A DNA stretch of 64,000 nucleotides from Sphingobacterium zeae (lineage in GTDB: Bacteria > Bacteroidota > Bacteroidia > Sphingobacteriales > Sphingobacteriaceae), in contig NZ_JAUTBA010000001.1 in the NCBI RefSeq assembly GCF_030818895.1, positions 3,410,001-3,474,000 on the forward strand, given 5' to 3'. The translations under genes and the position numbers were made by a program. Positions 17,735-27,120 of the stretch are shown here, in pieces (within the stretch, counting starts at the first letter, position 1; each line of letters opens with the position of its first letter). The notes under the pieces were generated by a model, which did not search any database, had not been told where the DNA came from, and saw only the letters and a list, made by a program, of their open reading frames with translations.

Positions 17735-19843
17735 TTATTGGGATTGAAATAACAGTATGGAACGTGATGGAACCAAGACGGTATCCCCCGCAGCAAACTC
17801 TCCAAAATTTTCTATCGTATCATTATTCGTATCTAAGATCTTAATCCATCCAGCTCCATAATTTTCATTTGGAAGTTGATATGACACATCTTCCCAATAC
17901 GCATTAAATAACAGGTAAAAGCTTGCATCCACGATTTTCTTTCCGTCGTTATCAACTGATCTAATTCCTTGACCATTTAAATATACAGCAAGTGAACGAG
18001 CATGATCTTCCTGCCAATGATGGTCGTCCATCTCGGATGCATCAGGTAAAAACCATACAATATCCTCAACAGCCGTACCGCGAATAGGCAATCCTTGAAA
18101 CCATTTTCGGCGACAGAATACAGGATGTTCGCGACGAAGACGGATTAATTTCCTGGTGAAATCCAATTGACTTTCATCCATTTTAGTCCAATCCAACCAA
18201 GAAATTTCATTGTCCTGACAATATGCATTGTTGTTTCCCTGCTGCGTTCTGCCAAATTCATCACCAGCCACAAGCATGGGCACCCCCTGAGAAAGAAACA
18301 ATGTTGTCAGCATATTTCGTTTCTGTTTCTCCCGCAAGCTATTAATCGCGGGATCATCTGTCGGTCCTTCGAAACCACAGTTCCAAGAACGGTTATGGCT
18401 CTCTCCATCCTGATTGTCCTCACCATTTGCCTCATTGTGCTTTTCATTATAGGATACGAGATCTTGAAGCGTAAATCCATCATGTGCCGTAATAAAATTG
18501 ACGCTGGCCGAAGGGGTACGGTTGTCGCCACGGTATAAATCAGAAGAACCGGTAAGTCGGTTGGCGAATTCGGCAATCATGCTGTCTGCTCCAATCCAGT
18601 AATCACGGATACAGTCGCGATACTTTCCATTCCATTCGGCCCAGCCGGGGGGGAACTCGCCAACTTGATATCCCCCTTCTCCGATATCCCATGGTTCGGC
18701 AATGAGTTTAACCTGCGAGATGATTGGATCTTGATGGATCACATCGAAAAAAGAGCTCAATTTGTCGACTTCGTGCAGTTCACGCGCCAATGCTGAAGCC
18801 AGGTCGAATCGAAATCCATCGACATGCATTTCTTGAACCCAATAACGTAGACTATCCATAATCATCCTTAATACGTTTGGTTGGCGCGTATTTAGTGTAT
18901 TGCCGGTTCCGGTAAAGTCCATATAATAACGAGGGTCGTCAGCTAACCGATAATAAGATGCATTGTCAATACCTCTAAAAGAGAGTGTTGGTCCCATTTC
19001 GTTACCTTCTCCAGTATGATTGTAAACAACATCCAAAATAACTTCTATCCCTGCCTCATGGAGCGCTTTAACCATCTCTTTGAATTCGGAAACCTGCTCT
19101 CCATGGGAGCCTGAAGCTGAATAGCGCACATCTGGTGCAAAAAAACCGATGCTGTTATAACCCCAATAGTTGCTGAGCCCCTTATCCTTTAGATGACGGT
19201 CAGTCAAAAAATGATGTATTGGTAATAATTCTACCGCTGTAACACCCAATTCTTTCAGGTAATTTATTGCAACGGGATGGCCCATTGCGGCATAAGTTCC
19301 CCTTATTTCTTCCGGAATATCGGGGTGCATCGCTGTAAAGCCTTTAACGTGTGTTTCATAAATCACACTCTTATGCATAGGAATGTGGGGTGGCTTATCG
19401 CTACCCCAGTCAAATTTATCGTTTGTAACAACAGCTTTAGGAATAAAGGGAGCACTATCAGTTGAATCCATGCTTAAATCATCATCTCCTATTGTGTAGG
19501 CAAATAAAGCATCATTCCATTTAACAGTTCCTGAAATTGCTTTTGCATATGGATCGATCAATAATTTATTTGGGTTGAAGCGATGTCCGTTTGATGGGTC
19601 ATAAGGACCATGTACGCGATAACCGTAAAGTTGTCCAGGTTTTATTCCAGAAATATAGATATGCCACACTTGATGTGTTTTCTCCGTAATTTTAAATTTA
19701 GCGATTTCTCGCTCATCTGAACTATCATAGAGATAAAGTTCAACAGACTCAGCGTGTTCGGAGCAGAGTGCAAAGTTCACTCCTTCCCCATCGTAGGTTG
19801 CTCCTAAAGGGTAAGGATTTCCGGTATAAATTTTTGTTTCCAT
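17735..19843 (-). CDS. glgX: Glycogen debranching enzyme GlgX (isoamylase type)
   Basis: A 702-residue GH13 debranching enzyme that hydrolyses alpha-1,6 links in glycogen or maltodextrin branches. An N-terminal CBM48-type domain (GNPYPLGATYDGEGVNFALC) is followed by the barrel with LDVVYNHTGEGNEMGPT, nucleophile Asp in GFRFDLASAL near 349, Glu in LIAEPWDIG near 383 and Asp in ITAHDGFTLQDL near 453. TreX, the equivalent partner in archaeal trehalose operons, belongs to the same family. It lies 8 bp after the treY-malQ stop and 15 bp before treZ, so it supplies linear chains for TreY. Confidence 0.96.
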   Translation of the reverse strand: METKIYTGNPYPLGATYDGEGVNFALCSEHAESVELYLYDSSDEREIAKFKITEKTHQVWHIYISGIKPGQLYGYRVHGPYDPSNGHRFNPNKLLIDPYAKAISGTVKWNDALFAYTIGDDDLSMDSTDSAPFIPKAVVTNDKFDWGSDKPPHIPMHKSVIYETHVKGFTAMHPDIPEEIRGTYAAMGHPVAINYLKELGVTAVELLPIHHFLTDRHLKDKGLSNYWGYNSIGFFAPDVRYSASGSHGEQVSEFKEMVKALHEAGIEVILDVVYNHTGEGNEMGPTLSFRGIDNASYYRLADDPRYYMDFTGTGNTLNTRQPNVLRMIMDSLRYWVQEMHVDGFRFDLASALARELHEVDKLSSFFDVIHQDPIISQVKLIAEPWDIGEGGYQVGEFPPGWAEWNGKYRDCIRDYWIGADSMIAEFANRLTGSSDLYRGDNRTPSASVNFITAHDGFTLQDLVSYNEKHNEANGEDNQDGESHNRSWNCGFEGPTDDPAINSLREKQKRNMLTTLFLSQGVPMLVAGDEFGRTQQGNNNAYCQDNEISWLDWTKMDESQLDFTRKLIRLRREHPVFCRRKWFQGLPIRGTAVEDIVWFLPDASEMDDHHWQEDHARSLAVYLNGQGIRSVDNDGKKIVDASFYLLFNAYWEDVSYQLPNENYGAGWIKILDTNNDTIENFGEFAAGDTVLVPSRSILLFQSQ

Positions 19844-19851
19844 CTTTGTGT

Positions 19852-22800
19852 TTAACGATTATATAATCTATTGTAATTAAGTAGTTTGTCTTGAACTCTT
19901 GATGTAAATGCTCTTTTCTGCATACGCCACAGCCAGTTACCAGCAGTACTGGCTGGCCTATTCATACGACATGATCCATCAAGATTTAAAATGTCCTGCA
20001 TCGGCACTATAACCTTATCCGCAACAGAGGCATAAATTGAGCGAATAAGGACATCATTTACATGCTCACTATTCACTATTTTCCCAAAATAGTTTTTCAT
20101 ATTTATTTTGCTCGATAGACTTAGGTCCTGATTGTACCAGGAAAATGTAGTATTATTATCATGTGTACCGGTGTAGGCAACTGAATTTCTGCGATACTGA
20201 TGTGGAATGTGAGGTGATCGGGACATATCCTCGCCAAAGGCAAATTGCAATACCGCCATACCGGGAAATTTAAATCGATCTCGAAGATCATATACAGCGG
20301 CATCGACGTCACCGAGATCCTCCACGATAAAGGGCATATTTTCCAGATTGATCTTAACTTGCTCAAACAAAGCCTCACCAGGCCCTGCCAACCATTTTCC
20401 ATTCTTTGCGGAGTTCTCTTGAATAGGAACCTCCCAATAAGATGAAAATGCTCTAAAATGATCCAATCGCAAAATATCGAACAACGAACAGTTGTGTGCT
20501 AGCCGATCGATCCACCATTGGTATCCATCATGTTGAAGAGATTCCCAATTAAAAGTTGGCATTCCCCATAATTGGCCTTCGGCATTAAAATAGTCGGGAG
20601 GTACTCCTGCAACATATTTCATATCTCCCTCTGGCCCTAAAGAAAAATAGTGTGGATTCACCCACACATCTGCTGAATCGTAGGCTACGTAAAATGGAAT
20701 ATCACCAATAAGTCTGATGCCATAATCCCGGGCATATTTTCTTAAGCCATTCCACTGTTTGAAAAATAGAAATTGGAACCACTTTTCTTGTTGTAATTCA
20801 TCTCTAAATTCATCTGCAAAATTGGTCAGCGCAGCACTTTCGCGATGCTTGTAATGCTTTGGCCATTCATACCACGGTTTATTTCCATTTTTATTTTTTA
20901 ACACCTTAAAAAGGGCATAGTCATTTAACCATTTCGATTCGCGATCTATAAAATCGGAAAATTCAAATTCTTTATGAGCAGGCAAACGATTATAGGCATG
21001 TTCCAATAGTTGGTATTTTGCCAACACTACTTCAGCAAAATTTATCGTTGGCGATGCCTTACTTTTTAAGTGCTTTATTTCATCCTTTTGGATCAGACCT
21101 AATTTTATCAAGTCCCGTAGATCTATGAATAATGGATTTCCAGCCCTGCTACTCAGCGTGCTATAAGGGGAATGGAATTGTGTAGCATCCGTAGGGCCCA
21201 ATGGAAGAACTTGCCACCAGCTTTGCCCGCTTCGGTAAAGTTGCTTCACAAATCGCCTAGCTTCAGCGCCCAGATCACCTATCCCGAAAGGGGATGGAAT
21301 TGAACTAACATGCATCAAAATGCCGGAGCTCCGCTGAGGTGGACAATCCGTATAACTTATGATGGCCATTGGAAGATCCGAAAATATCGTATTAAGCGCA
21401 ATGTCCATTCCTTCGCCTTGTACTCCCGTAAGGATATGCTTCCAGACCACGGAATGGTTTGATGAAAGATGAACTTTCGTATCAGACCAATCAAACGAAC
21501 CAGGAACAAATTCGGAGATATTGCCGATTTCTGCAAGATGTAAAGGAACAACTATAACTATCCATTCTTCACCCGATCGCCGCGCGAATGCTAAAATATT
21601 ATTACGAAAGCGACCAGTTACCTGAAGGGGCACGTAACTGCCATCAGATGCTAGCGCACGGTGTTCCTTTCGCAGTTTCACCAATTCTCTTACTAACCAT
21701 AATTTGATTTTCCCATCAGACCTATATTTCCATAGATCTTGGATAATTATTTTTTTATCCCCATTTTTAATAGCAGACAAAATCTTCTTCCTACGCTTAT
21801 AATCTACGGGTCTTCGATTGTCCGGATCGACAAAACTATGGTTCCAAAGCTCTGAACCCTGATAGATGTCAGGTACGCCAGGACAAGCAAACTTTAAAAT
21901 TTGCTGAGTAAGCGAATTTATGACACCAAAATCGGCCACCAGTTCTAGGAACTGATAAAAACTGGTAAAAAATGGACGGTCTTTATCGAGCAGGAAAGAG
22001 GCGAACTGCTGAACAGAAGTTTCATAGTCCACATTCGGACTCTCCCAGCTAGAGTGTTCTTTCCCCTCTCGGAGATATTTAACCAAGTAGTCTAAAAAGC
22101 GCTTTTCAAATGCTAAGGATGAGTCAGAATCACTTTCTTCCATGGGAAAAGAAGCGACCAGAGACTGATATATAAAGTATTCATCATTTGGATGCGGAAG
22201 ATCTGTTGGATATTCGCTACGCACCACATCGTGCCAGATTTTCACTTCTTTAATCCACCTTTGCGCCATGGCGGTTAGTACTAATAGACGACTACGCGCA
22301 TCTTCACCGCGTTTGGTATCGTGAGTCGAACTTGCATTCATAGACAGCGGCCAGTTTATCTGGCGCTCCTGCATCATTTCATGAAATTCCTTTTTACTCA
22401 CACCCCAATTCCCTGGATGATCGCCCACTTCATTATGGCCAATAAATCGGTTATACGTAAACATCAAAGTATCTTCCACCCCCTTCGCCATCACAGGACC
22501 TGTCAACTGCATACAACGCATGAGAAATTCCAACAGATCACTTTGGGTTTTCGGCTGATAATTCACCTGTGCCTGTTCAAAGAGATTCTTGAACTGATTA
22601 ACCAGTGTCTGGTCGAGCTCAGGCATATTCGTTAATTTTTCAAAAATTGATAAAAACAATTTGTAGGTTGATGCAGACATCGGAAAGTGATCATCGTAAA
22701 CGCGGTAAATAGGAAAAGATGCTAAGAATGATTTTAAGATATCCTTTAGGTGTCTTTTACTAACTTTGCTATTCATACGTAAAAGACTTGACAGTAGCTT

Positions 22801-24054
22801 AGTGAGGTTTCCAAGCTCGCCCTGCATGTGTTTATTAAGAATTGCACTCTTTTTTAAATATTGTTGTTCCGCAATAGATGAATTTTTACCAACTAATTTC
22901 GTATAATATTTATCTAAAATTTTCTTTCCAGATTTGGATGTGAAGACATTATTGCACATCGATAAGAAGTCGTATCCTGTTGTCCCCTGTATTGGCCATT
23001 CATGGGGAAGCACTTCTCCATGCTCCAATATTTTCTCAGCAACTATATATGTCGTTGAGCCAACAGAATTTCTCAAATTATACAAATAGGCGGTCGGATT
23101 GTAAAGTCCATCGATATGATCAATCCTTAATCCGTCAATCAGCCCCTCTTTAACGAGTGTTTTTATTAGCTTATGCGATTCATTGAACACATTATCATCC
23201 TGAACATTTAAACAAATCAGTTCATTTACTGTAAAGAAACGTCTAAAATTTATCCTTTCGTTTGTGATCCACCAAGGGCAAAGTTCATAATGCTGAGCGT
23301 TGACCAACTTATCAACATCATTCAAATTACTATTAAATTGATCGAGAATTTGCTTTAACTTTCTTTTCGTCAGGTTATTAAAAATTTGAGCACGCAATAG
23401 TTTCCATTCTTCATGATTTCCATCAGCTTGAATGGCACTTATCTGTGTCAAAATTCCTTCAAAATTAGATTGTGTAGCCTGTAAATAATCTTTGAGGATA
23501 ACACTATAAGATTCAGGAGAAATTGGGTAATGGTTTCCCTTATAAGATAGACGAAGGCTATTATCCAAAAAAATGATAATGATTTCGTTTTTTGAAATCG
23601 CTTCATCCAGATTATCTGCCAATATAGGGACCATTAACTTGCCCTTCTCAAACAAACCTGAACTATAACAGGTATCAAAAAAACCGCTAAATTTCGATGA
23701 TTGACCAAATTCCAGAACATTCATAAGCCATTCATTTGTTGGATGAAATGCCATATGGTTAGGAACAATATCTTGTAACCATTTAATTTGGTATTTTTTC
23801 AATAGATCCTTAATTGATTTCAAATCTTCCAAATTACCCAACTCGCTATTTATCTGATTAAAATTTACACCATCATAGCCATGAATACTCCCAGGCGTCG
23901 ACTGGAAAATAGGTGAAGCGTAAATTGTATCTATACCCAGATCTCGGAGATAAGGAATTACGCTTTTAAAGTCCGAGAAGTTGAAATCTTTATGAAACTG
24001 AATCCTGTATGTGGTATGTGGCGTATTAATAGACACTTTTTTAACTGTGTGCAT
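19852..24054 (-). CDS. treY: Malto-oligosyltrehalose synthase fused to 4-alpha-glucanotransferase (TreY-MalQ)
   Basis: A 1400-residue natural fusion. Residues 1 to about 895 are TreY, which turns the reducing end of maltooligosaccharides into a trehalose unit: TYRIQFHKDFNFSDF, SPIFQSTPGSIHGYDG, DIVPNHMAF, GLRIDHIDGL, VAEKILEHGEVLP and SSTHDTKRGEDARSRL. From about residue 900 (RSSGILMHVSSIPSPFGIGD) the rest is MalQ (GH77, amylomaltase): SWWQVLPLGPTD, LRLDHFRAF, VEDLGDVDAAVYDLR and YTGTHDNNTTFSWY. The frame is continuous through the junction. MalQ activity would lengthen short maltooligosaccharides into good TreY substrates. First gene of an operon with glgX and treZ. Confidence 0.96.
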   Translation of the reverse strand: MHTVKKVSINTPHTTYRIQFHKDFNFSDFKSVIPYLRDLGIDTIYASPIFQSTPGSIHGYDGVNFNQINSELGNLEDLKSIKDLLKKYQIKWLQDIVPNHMAFHPTNEWLMNVLEFGQSSKFSGFFDTCYSSGLFEKGKLMVPILADNLDEAISKNEIIIIFLDNSLRLSYKGNHYPISPESYSVILKDYLQATQSNFEGILTQISAIQADGNHEEWKLLRAQIFNNLTKRKLKQILDQFNSNLNDVDKLVNAQHYELCPWWITNERINFRRFFTVNELICLNVQDDNVFNESHKLIKTLVKEGLIDGLRIDHIDGLYNPTAYLYNLRNSVGSTTYIVAEKILEHGEVLPHEWPIQGTTGYDFLSMCNNVFTSKSGKKILDKYYTKLVGKNSSIAEQQYLKKSAILNKHMQGELGNLTKLLSSLLRMNSKVSKRHLKDILKSFLASFPIYRVYDDHFPMSASTYKLFLSIFEKLTNMPELDQTLVNQFKNLFEQAQVNYQPKTQSDLLEFLMRCMQLTGPVMAKGVEDTLMFTYNRFIGHNEVGDHPGNWGVSKKEFHEMMQERQINWPLSMNASSTHDTKRGEDARSRLLVLTAMAQRWIKEVKIWHDVVRSEYPTDLPHPNDEYFIYQSLVASFPMEESDSDSSLAFEKRFLDYLVKYLREGKEHSSWESPNVDYETSVQQFASFLLDKDRPFFTSFYQFLELVADFGVINSLTQQILKFACPGVPDIYQGSELWNHSFVDPDNRRPVDYKRRKKILSAIKNGDKKIIIQDLWKYRSDGKIKLWLVRELVKLRKEHRALASDGSYVPLQVTGRFRNNILAFARRSGEEWIVIVVPLHLAEIGNISEFVPGSFDWSDTKVHLSSNHSVVWKHILTGVQGEGMDIALNTIFSDLPMAIISYTDCPPQRSSGILMHVSSIPSPFGIGDLGAEARRFVKQLYRSGQSWWQVLPLGPTDATQFHSPYSTLSSRAGNPLFIDLRDLIKLGLIQKDEIKHLKSKASPTINFAEVVLAKYQLLEHAYNRLPAHKEFEFSDFIDRESKWLNDYALFKVLKNKNGNKPWYEWPKHYKHRESAALTNFADEFRDELQQEKWFQFLFFKQWNGLRKYARDYGIRLIGDIPFYVAYDSADVWVNPHYFSLGPEGDMKYVAGVPPDYFNAEGQLWGMPTFNWESLQHDGYQWWIDRLAHNCSLFDILRLDHFRAFSSYWEVPIQENSAKNGKWLAGPGEALFEQVKINLENMPFIVEDLGDVDAAVYDLRDRFKFPGMAVLQFAFGEDMSRSPHIPHQYRRNSVAYTGTHDNNTTFSWYNQDLSLSSKINMKNYFGKIVNSEHVNDVLIRSIYASVADKVIVPMQDILNLDGSCRMNRPASTAGNWLWRMQKRAFTSRVQDKLLNYNRLYNR

Positions 24055-24244
24055 GGCTTGCTGATATCTTTTTAAATCAGAACATCTTTCTCCAATTTTA
24101 GTTCATTGGATTTTCAAGAAAAAAAATATTAGAATTTATAAAAAATGGTAAGGCAAAAAAACATTTTAAAATTAAAACGAATTTGCGTGGACTGTGTTCT
24201 TACAGTACTTCTTCAATAATTGCAGTTAGAAAAATATTATACAC

Positions 24245-24727
24245 ATGAAAAAAATAGGAATTACGTTTTCTGCTTTTGATTTGCTTCATGCAGGTCACAT
24301 TAAGATGCTCGAAGATGCCAGAGAACAATGCGACTTTTTGATCTGCGGATTACAGACAGATCCTACGCTCGATCGCCCAGAAAAGAATAAGCCGACCCAA
24401 TCTGTCTTTGAACGCTACATGCAGTTGAAAGCGTGCAAGCACGTTGATATGATTATACCATATGCTACCGAACAGGACTTGGAAGATGTATTACGATCGT
24501 TCAAGGTTCATGTTCGCATTTTGGGAGATGAATATATGGATAAAGCATTTACCGGCAGAAAGTATTGCGAGGAAAAAGGCATACAACTCTATTTCAACAG
24601 AAGGGAAAATAGATTTTCGAGTTCGTCTTTACGGAAAATTATTGCATCCAAAGAAAAAAACAACAAAGGTGCTGTAGTGAGTATAAACGAAGCAGCAAGT
24701 TATGCTTTGAAGCGGATAAATGCATAA
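24245..24727 (+). CDS. Cytidylyltransferase-like protein (first of a tandem pair)
   Basis: A 160-residue nucleotidyltransferase of the HxGH alpha/beta phosphodiesterase superfamily. It starts MKKIGITFSAFDLLHAGHIK, with the HAGH signature at 15-18 binding the nucleotide triphosphate. The usual ISSTxxR closing motif is replaced by RFSSSSLRKII near residue 125. The pattern is closest to glycerol-3-phosphate cytidylyltransferase (TagD) and related sugar-phosphate enzymes, but the substrate is not certain. The C-terminal 25 residues form an extra helical tail. It is followed 15 bp later by a paralog, so the two are probably one transcript. Confidence 0.87.
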   Translation: MKKIGITFSAFDLLHAGHIKMLEDAREQCDFLICGLQTDPTLDRPEKNKPTQSVFERYMQLKACKHVDMIIPYATEQDLEDVLRSFKVHVRILGDEYMDKAFTGRKYCEEKGIQLYFNRRENRFSSSSLRKIIASKEKNNKGAVVSINEAASYALKRINA

Positions 24728-24742
24728 ATTAACAATTAACAT

Positions 24743-25228
24743 ATGATGATAGGTATTATATTTGGGGTATTCGACATGTTGCATGTAGGCCATATTGTTG
24801 CTCTTCAGGAAGCTAAGAGTCAATGCGATTATCTTATTGTAGGTCTTAAGACAGACTCAAAAGCACAAGAGAATGATACTCATGATGCTGCACAAACTAT
24901 GGTTGAGAGGTTTATAAAATTAGAAGGCTGCCACTTTGTTGACGAAATTATTCCATATGAGTCTGATGATGATATTACTGATATGCTTCAGTCCCTTCCT
25001 ATACATAAATACTTTATAGGCGAAGAGTATAAGGCTTTAGATTTTTCAGGGAGAGATTATTGTGTTTCAGAAGGAATTGAAATTCATTACACCAAAAACA
25101 AAAATAGGTTTTCAAGCCAATCACTCCGAAAAATTGTAAGTGAAAAAGAGATAGAAAAGGCAGAAAAAAATTTTAACACAAATTTAAAATGTCATACTGC
25201 TAATCACACAACTATAACTTCTTCTTGA
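24743..25228 (+). CDS. Cytidylyltransferase-like protein (second of a tandem pair)
   Basis: A 161-residue paralog of the gene before it: MMIGIIFGVFDMLHVGHIV with HVGH at 14-17, matching spacing of the middle motifs (VERFIKLEGCHFVDEIIPYE against FERYMQLKACKHVDMIIPYA), and RFSSQSLRKIVSEKE near the end. The GVFDMLHVGH form is the canonical one of TagD-like enzymes. The last 25 residues diverge and look disordered. A product of local duplication; the two could form a heterodimer or act on different substrates. Confidence 0.87.
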   Translation: MMIGIIFGVFDMLHVGHIVALQEAKSQCDYLIVGLKTDSKAQENDTHDAAQTMVERFIKLEGCHFVDEIIPYESDDDITDMLQSLPIHKYFIGEEYKALDFSGRDYCVSEGIEIHYTKNKNRFSSQSLRKIVSEKEIEKAEKNFNTNLKCHTANHTTITSS

Positions 25229-25947
25229 AAAATAGCTAAACTACTTGTTCGGCAGGGTGCTAATTATCAGCGTTCTCTTAGTAGTCAGAAAAATTGACAT
25301 AGGTGTGTATGCCAACCCATGTAGCATTCTTCCGTATAGCATGATGACTTGAATCTATTAGCAGCAATTCACAGTTTTATAGCAGGCCCGAATTGCTGCT
25401 ATTCAGTATAGTTTTTTATTAAAGCGTACCGAATAGTTTATTTCTTCTATGTAACTATTTCCTTGACCCGATCAATTTAGTAACTGTTGATTATTCTTAT
25501 CGTATTTTCTCAACAGTGCGAAGGGAACCGATATTAACACTATATACGTTCACTTTACCAGCCACATCAAACTTTCTTAAATTAGTAATCAATTTAAGAG
25601 TGTTCGATACTTGTTTACTTATTAAGTATATGAAATTAACGATCTAATTACGTTGTTTACTAACCTATCAGCGTATAAATACCATAGATAAATTCGTTTG
25701 GCGATAAAACGCTACCTGGAAAAGTTTTATACGGTTTTATTTTTCAGATGTTATTGAGCAATGGAAAAGATAAAAGCATCTATATCCCTCATAATCAGAA
25801 TACGTGAGTGGCTTTAAGTATAAATCACATTCCCCGTGATATTTACTTGAAGATAGTGCAGAGGCTTATGAATAGACATTTTTCACAAAAAACTGCACTG
25901 TTGTTGTGATGTATGATCAGTATTCATTAAGATTATTAAATAACAAT
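25229..25947. other. 719-bp intergenic region upstream of second sigma factor
   Basis: AT-rich, with no frame I would call a gene. The one clear structure is the hairpin at 25359-25401. The remainder must include the promoter of the sigma factor gene; I see no clear TTTG/TAnnTTTG pair. A regulatory or small-RNA function is possible but there is no direct evidence. Confidence 0.45.
25359..25401 (+). terminator. 12-bp stem-loop after the cytidylyltransferase pair
   Basis: TAGCAGCAATTC (25359-25370) and GAATTGCTGCTA (25390-25401) pair perfectly around a 19-nt loop. A T run (six T) follows only about 10 nt later, so this may be a loose terminator or part of a small RNA. Confidence 0.5.
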
Positions 25948-26442
25948 ATGCAACATATCGAAATAAATTCATTTTTTAGAGAAAAGAGAGGTTTGCTCAA
26001 AAATTTCGCTTCACAATTCACCTCAGATCCTGAGATTAAGAATGATCTCATACAGGACACCATGGTTAATGCATTGAAATCAATTGAAAAGCTGATGCAT
26101 AATCCAAAAGTAGGTTCTTGGTTATACGTTATCATGCGAAACATCTATATTAACCATTATAGAAAAACGAAACGAACTGAAAACTATCATCACGAGTATG
26201 CGTCCCTTGCAATGAATGAATCTACTTCGACAAATGCAAGTACAACTAAGTTTATTTTAGATGATATTCAAAAAGCGTTGGGTCAACTTTCTCATGAAAA
26301 TTATGAGATTTTCAATATGTTTTTGGAAGGATTTAAATACTATGAAATCGCGGAATATATGAATATGCCTGAAGGAACGATCAAAACACGTATTCATTTT
26401 ATTCGCAAAACGATGAAAAAGCAACTTTCGGTATATCATTAA
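25948..26442 (+). CDS. ECF-like sigma-70 family RNA polymerase sigma factor (paralog 2)
   Basis: 164 residues from the ATG at 25948, chosen because MQHIEINSFFREKRGLLKNF then aligns residue for residue with the start of the paralog at 11206-11706; the frame extends 14 codons further up without support. Region 2: NDLIQDTMVNALKSI and SWLYVIMRNIYINHYRK; region 4: LSHENYEIFNMFLEGFKYYEIAEYM and MPEGTIKTRIHFIRKTMKKQ. No anti-sigma gene lies beside it. A lipoprotein gene follows at 26541 in the same direction. Confidence 0.95.
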   Translation: MQHIEINSFFREKRGLLKNFASQFTSDPEIKNDLIQDTMVNALKSIEKLMHNPKVGSWLYVIMRNIYINHYRKTKRTENYHHEYASLAMNESTSTNASTTKFILDDIQKALGQLSHENYEIFNMFLEGFKYYEIAEYMNMPEGTIKTRIHFIRKTMKKQLSVYH

Positions 26443-26540
26443 TGGACTATCCTTAATTAAAACCTTCATTAAATTATAAAAACGAAAACTATTTAAGGAT
26501 AAATCTTGTTATTTAAAAAACTTTACTAAATAAAAATATT

Positions 26541-27011
26541 ATGATTTCAAACAAAACATTATTTGCATCCCTAGCCGCTTTAACATTATTAGCATCATGT
26601 AATAACCAGACGCCACAGGAAAAGGCAGCTGAAAATATGGAACATGCGGAAGAAAAAGCGGCAGATGCCAACGAAGAAGCGATGAAGACTTCTGAAGATG
26701 CTGCTACAAAAGATGCCGAAGCAGTTGTTTATTCGGATAAAGCAGCAGCAAACGCTGCAATAGCTTCAGTCGCTGCGCCTGTTTTATCTAATGATAAAGC
26801 CAAAGAGCTCTATACTAAACTGGGAAAAACTTGGGTGGAACGTATCAATGCTGAAACTGCTGACAAAGCATTAGATAAAGAAAAATCGCTGTTAGATATC
26901 AAAAATGAAATTGAGAAAAGTGTTGCCGACGGTAAAATATCAGCTTCGGATAAAGATAATATCATGAAATATCAATCGGACTGTATCGCTGCAGTAAAAG
27001 CTGCTCTTTAG
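26541..27011 (+). CDS. Alanine/lysine/glutamate-rich lipoprotein
   Basis: A 156-residue lipoprotein: signal MISNKTLFASLAALTLLASC with lipobox Cys20, then about 50 residues of Ala/Glu/Asp-rich, coiled-coil-like sequence (EKAAENMEHAEEKAADANEE) and a helical C-terminal domain (LYTKLGKTWVERIN, SLLDIKNEIEKSVADGKIS). It resembles small envelope stress lipoproteins of Bacteroidota, but I cannot name a family. It is about 100 bp downstream of the second sigma factor on the same strand, which makes it a candidate member of that regulon. A strong terminator follows. Confidence 0.75.
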   Translation: MISNKTLFASLAALTLLASCNNQTPQEKAAENMEHAEEKAADANEEAMKTSEDAATKDAEAVVYSDKAAANAAIASVAAPVLSNDKAKELYTKLGKTWVERINAETADKALDKEKSLLDIKNEIEKSVADGKISASDKDNIMKYQSDCIAAVKAAL

Positions 27012-27047
27012 TACGGCGGAGAAATAAAAACAATAATTTTGGTATCG

Positions 27048-27092
27048 GGGATGTCTTGCAGATTGGTCTCAATTGCAAGACATCCCATTTTT
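27048..27092 (+). terminator. Intrinsic terminator
   Basis: GGGATGTCTTGCA (27048-27060) pairs with TGCAAGACATCCC (27074-27086) in a 13-bp stem, with extra pairing inside the loop, followed by ATTTTTA. It ends the lipoprotein transcript. Confidence 0.88.
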
Positions 27093-27120
27093 ATGATAAA
27101 ACGAAGTTTAATTTATGCAA

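Noticed and set aside
18167..18576. Overlapping open frames on both strands within glgX
   Set aside because: Shadows of a well-supported GH13 gene.
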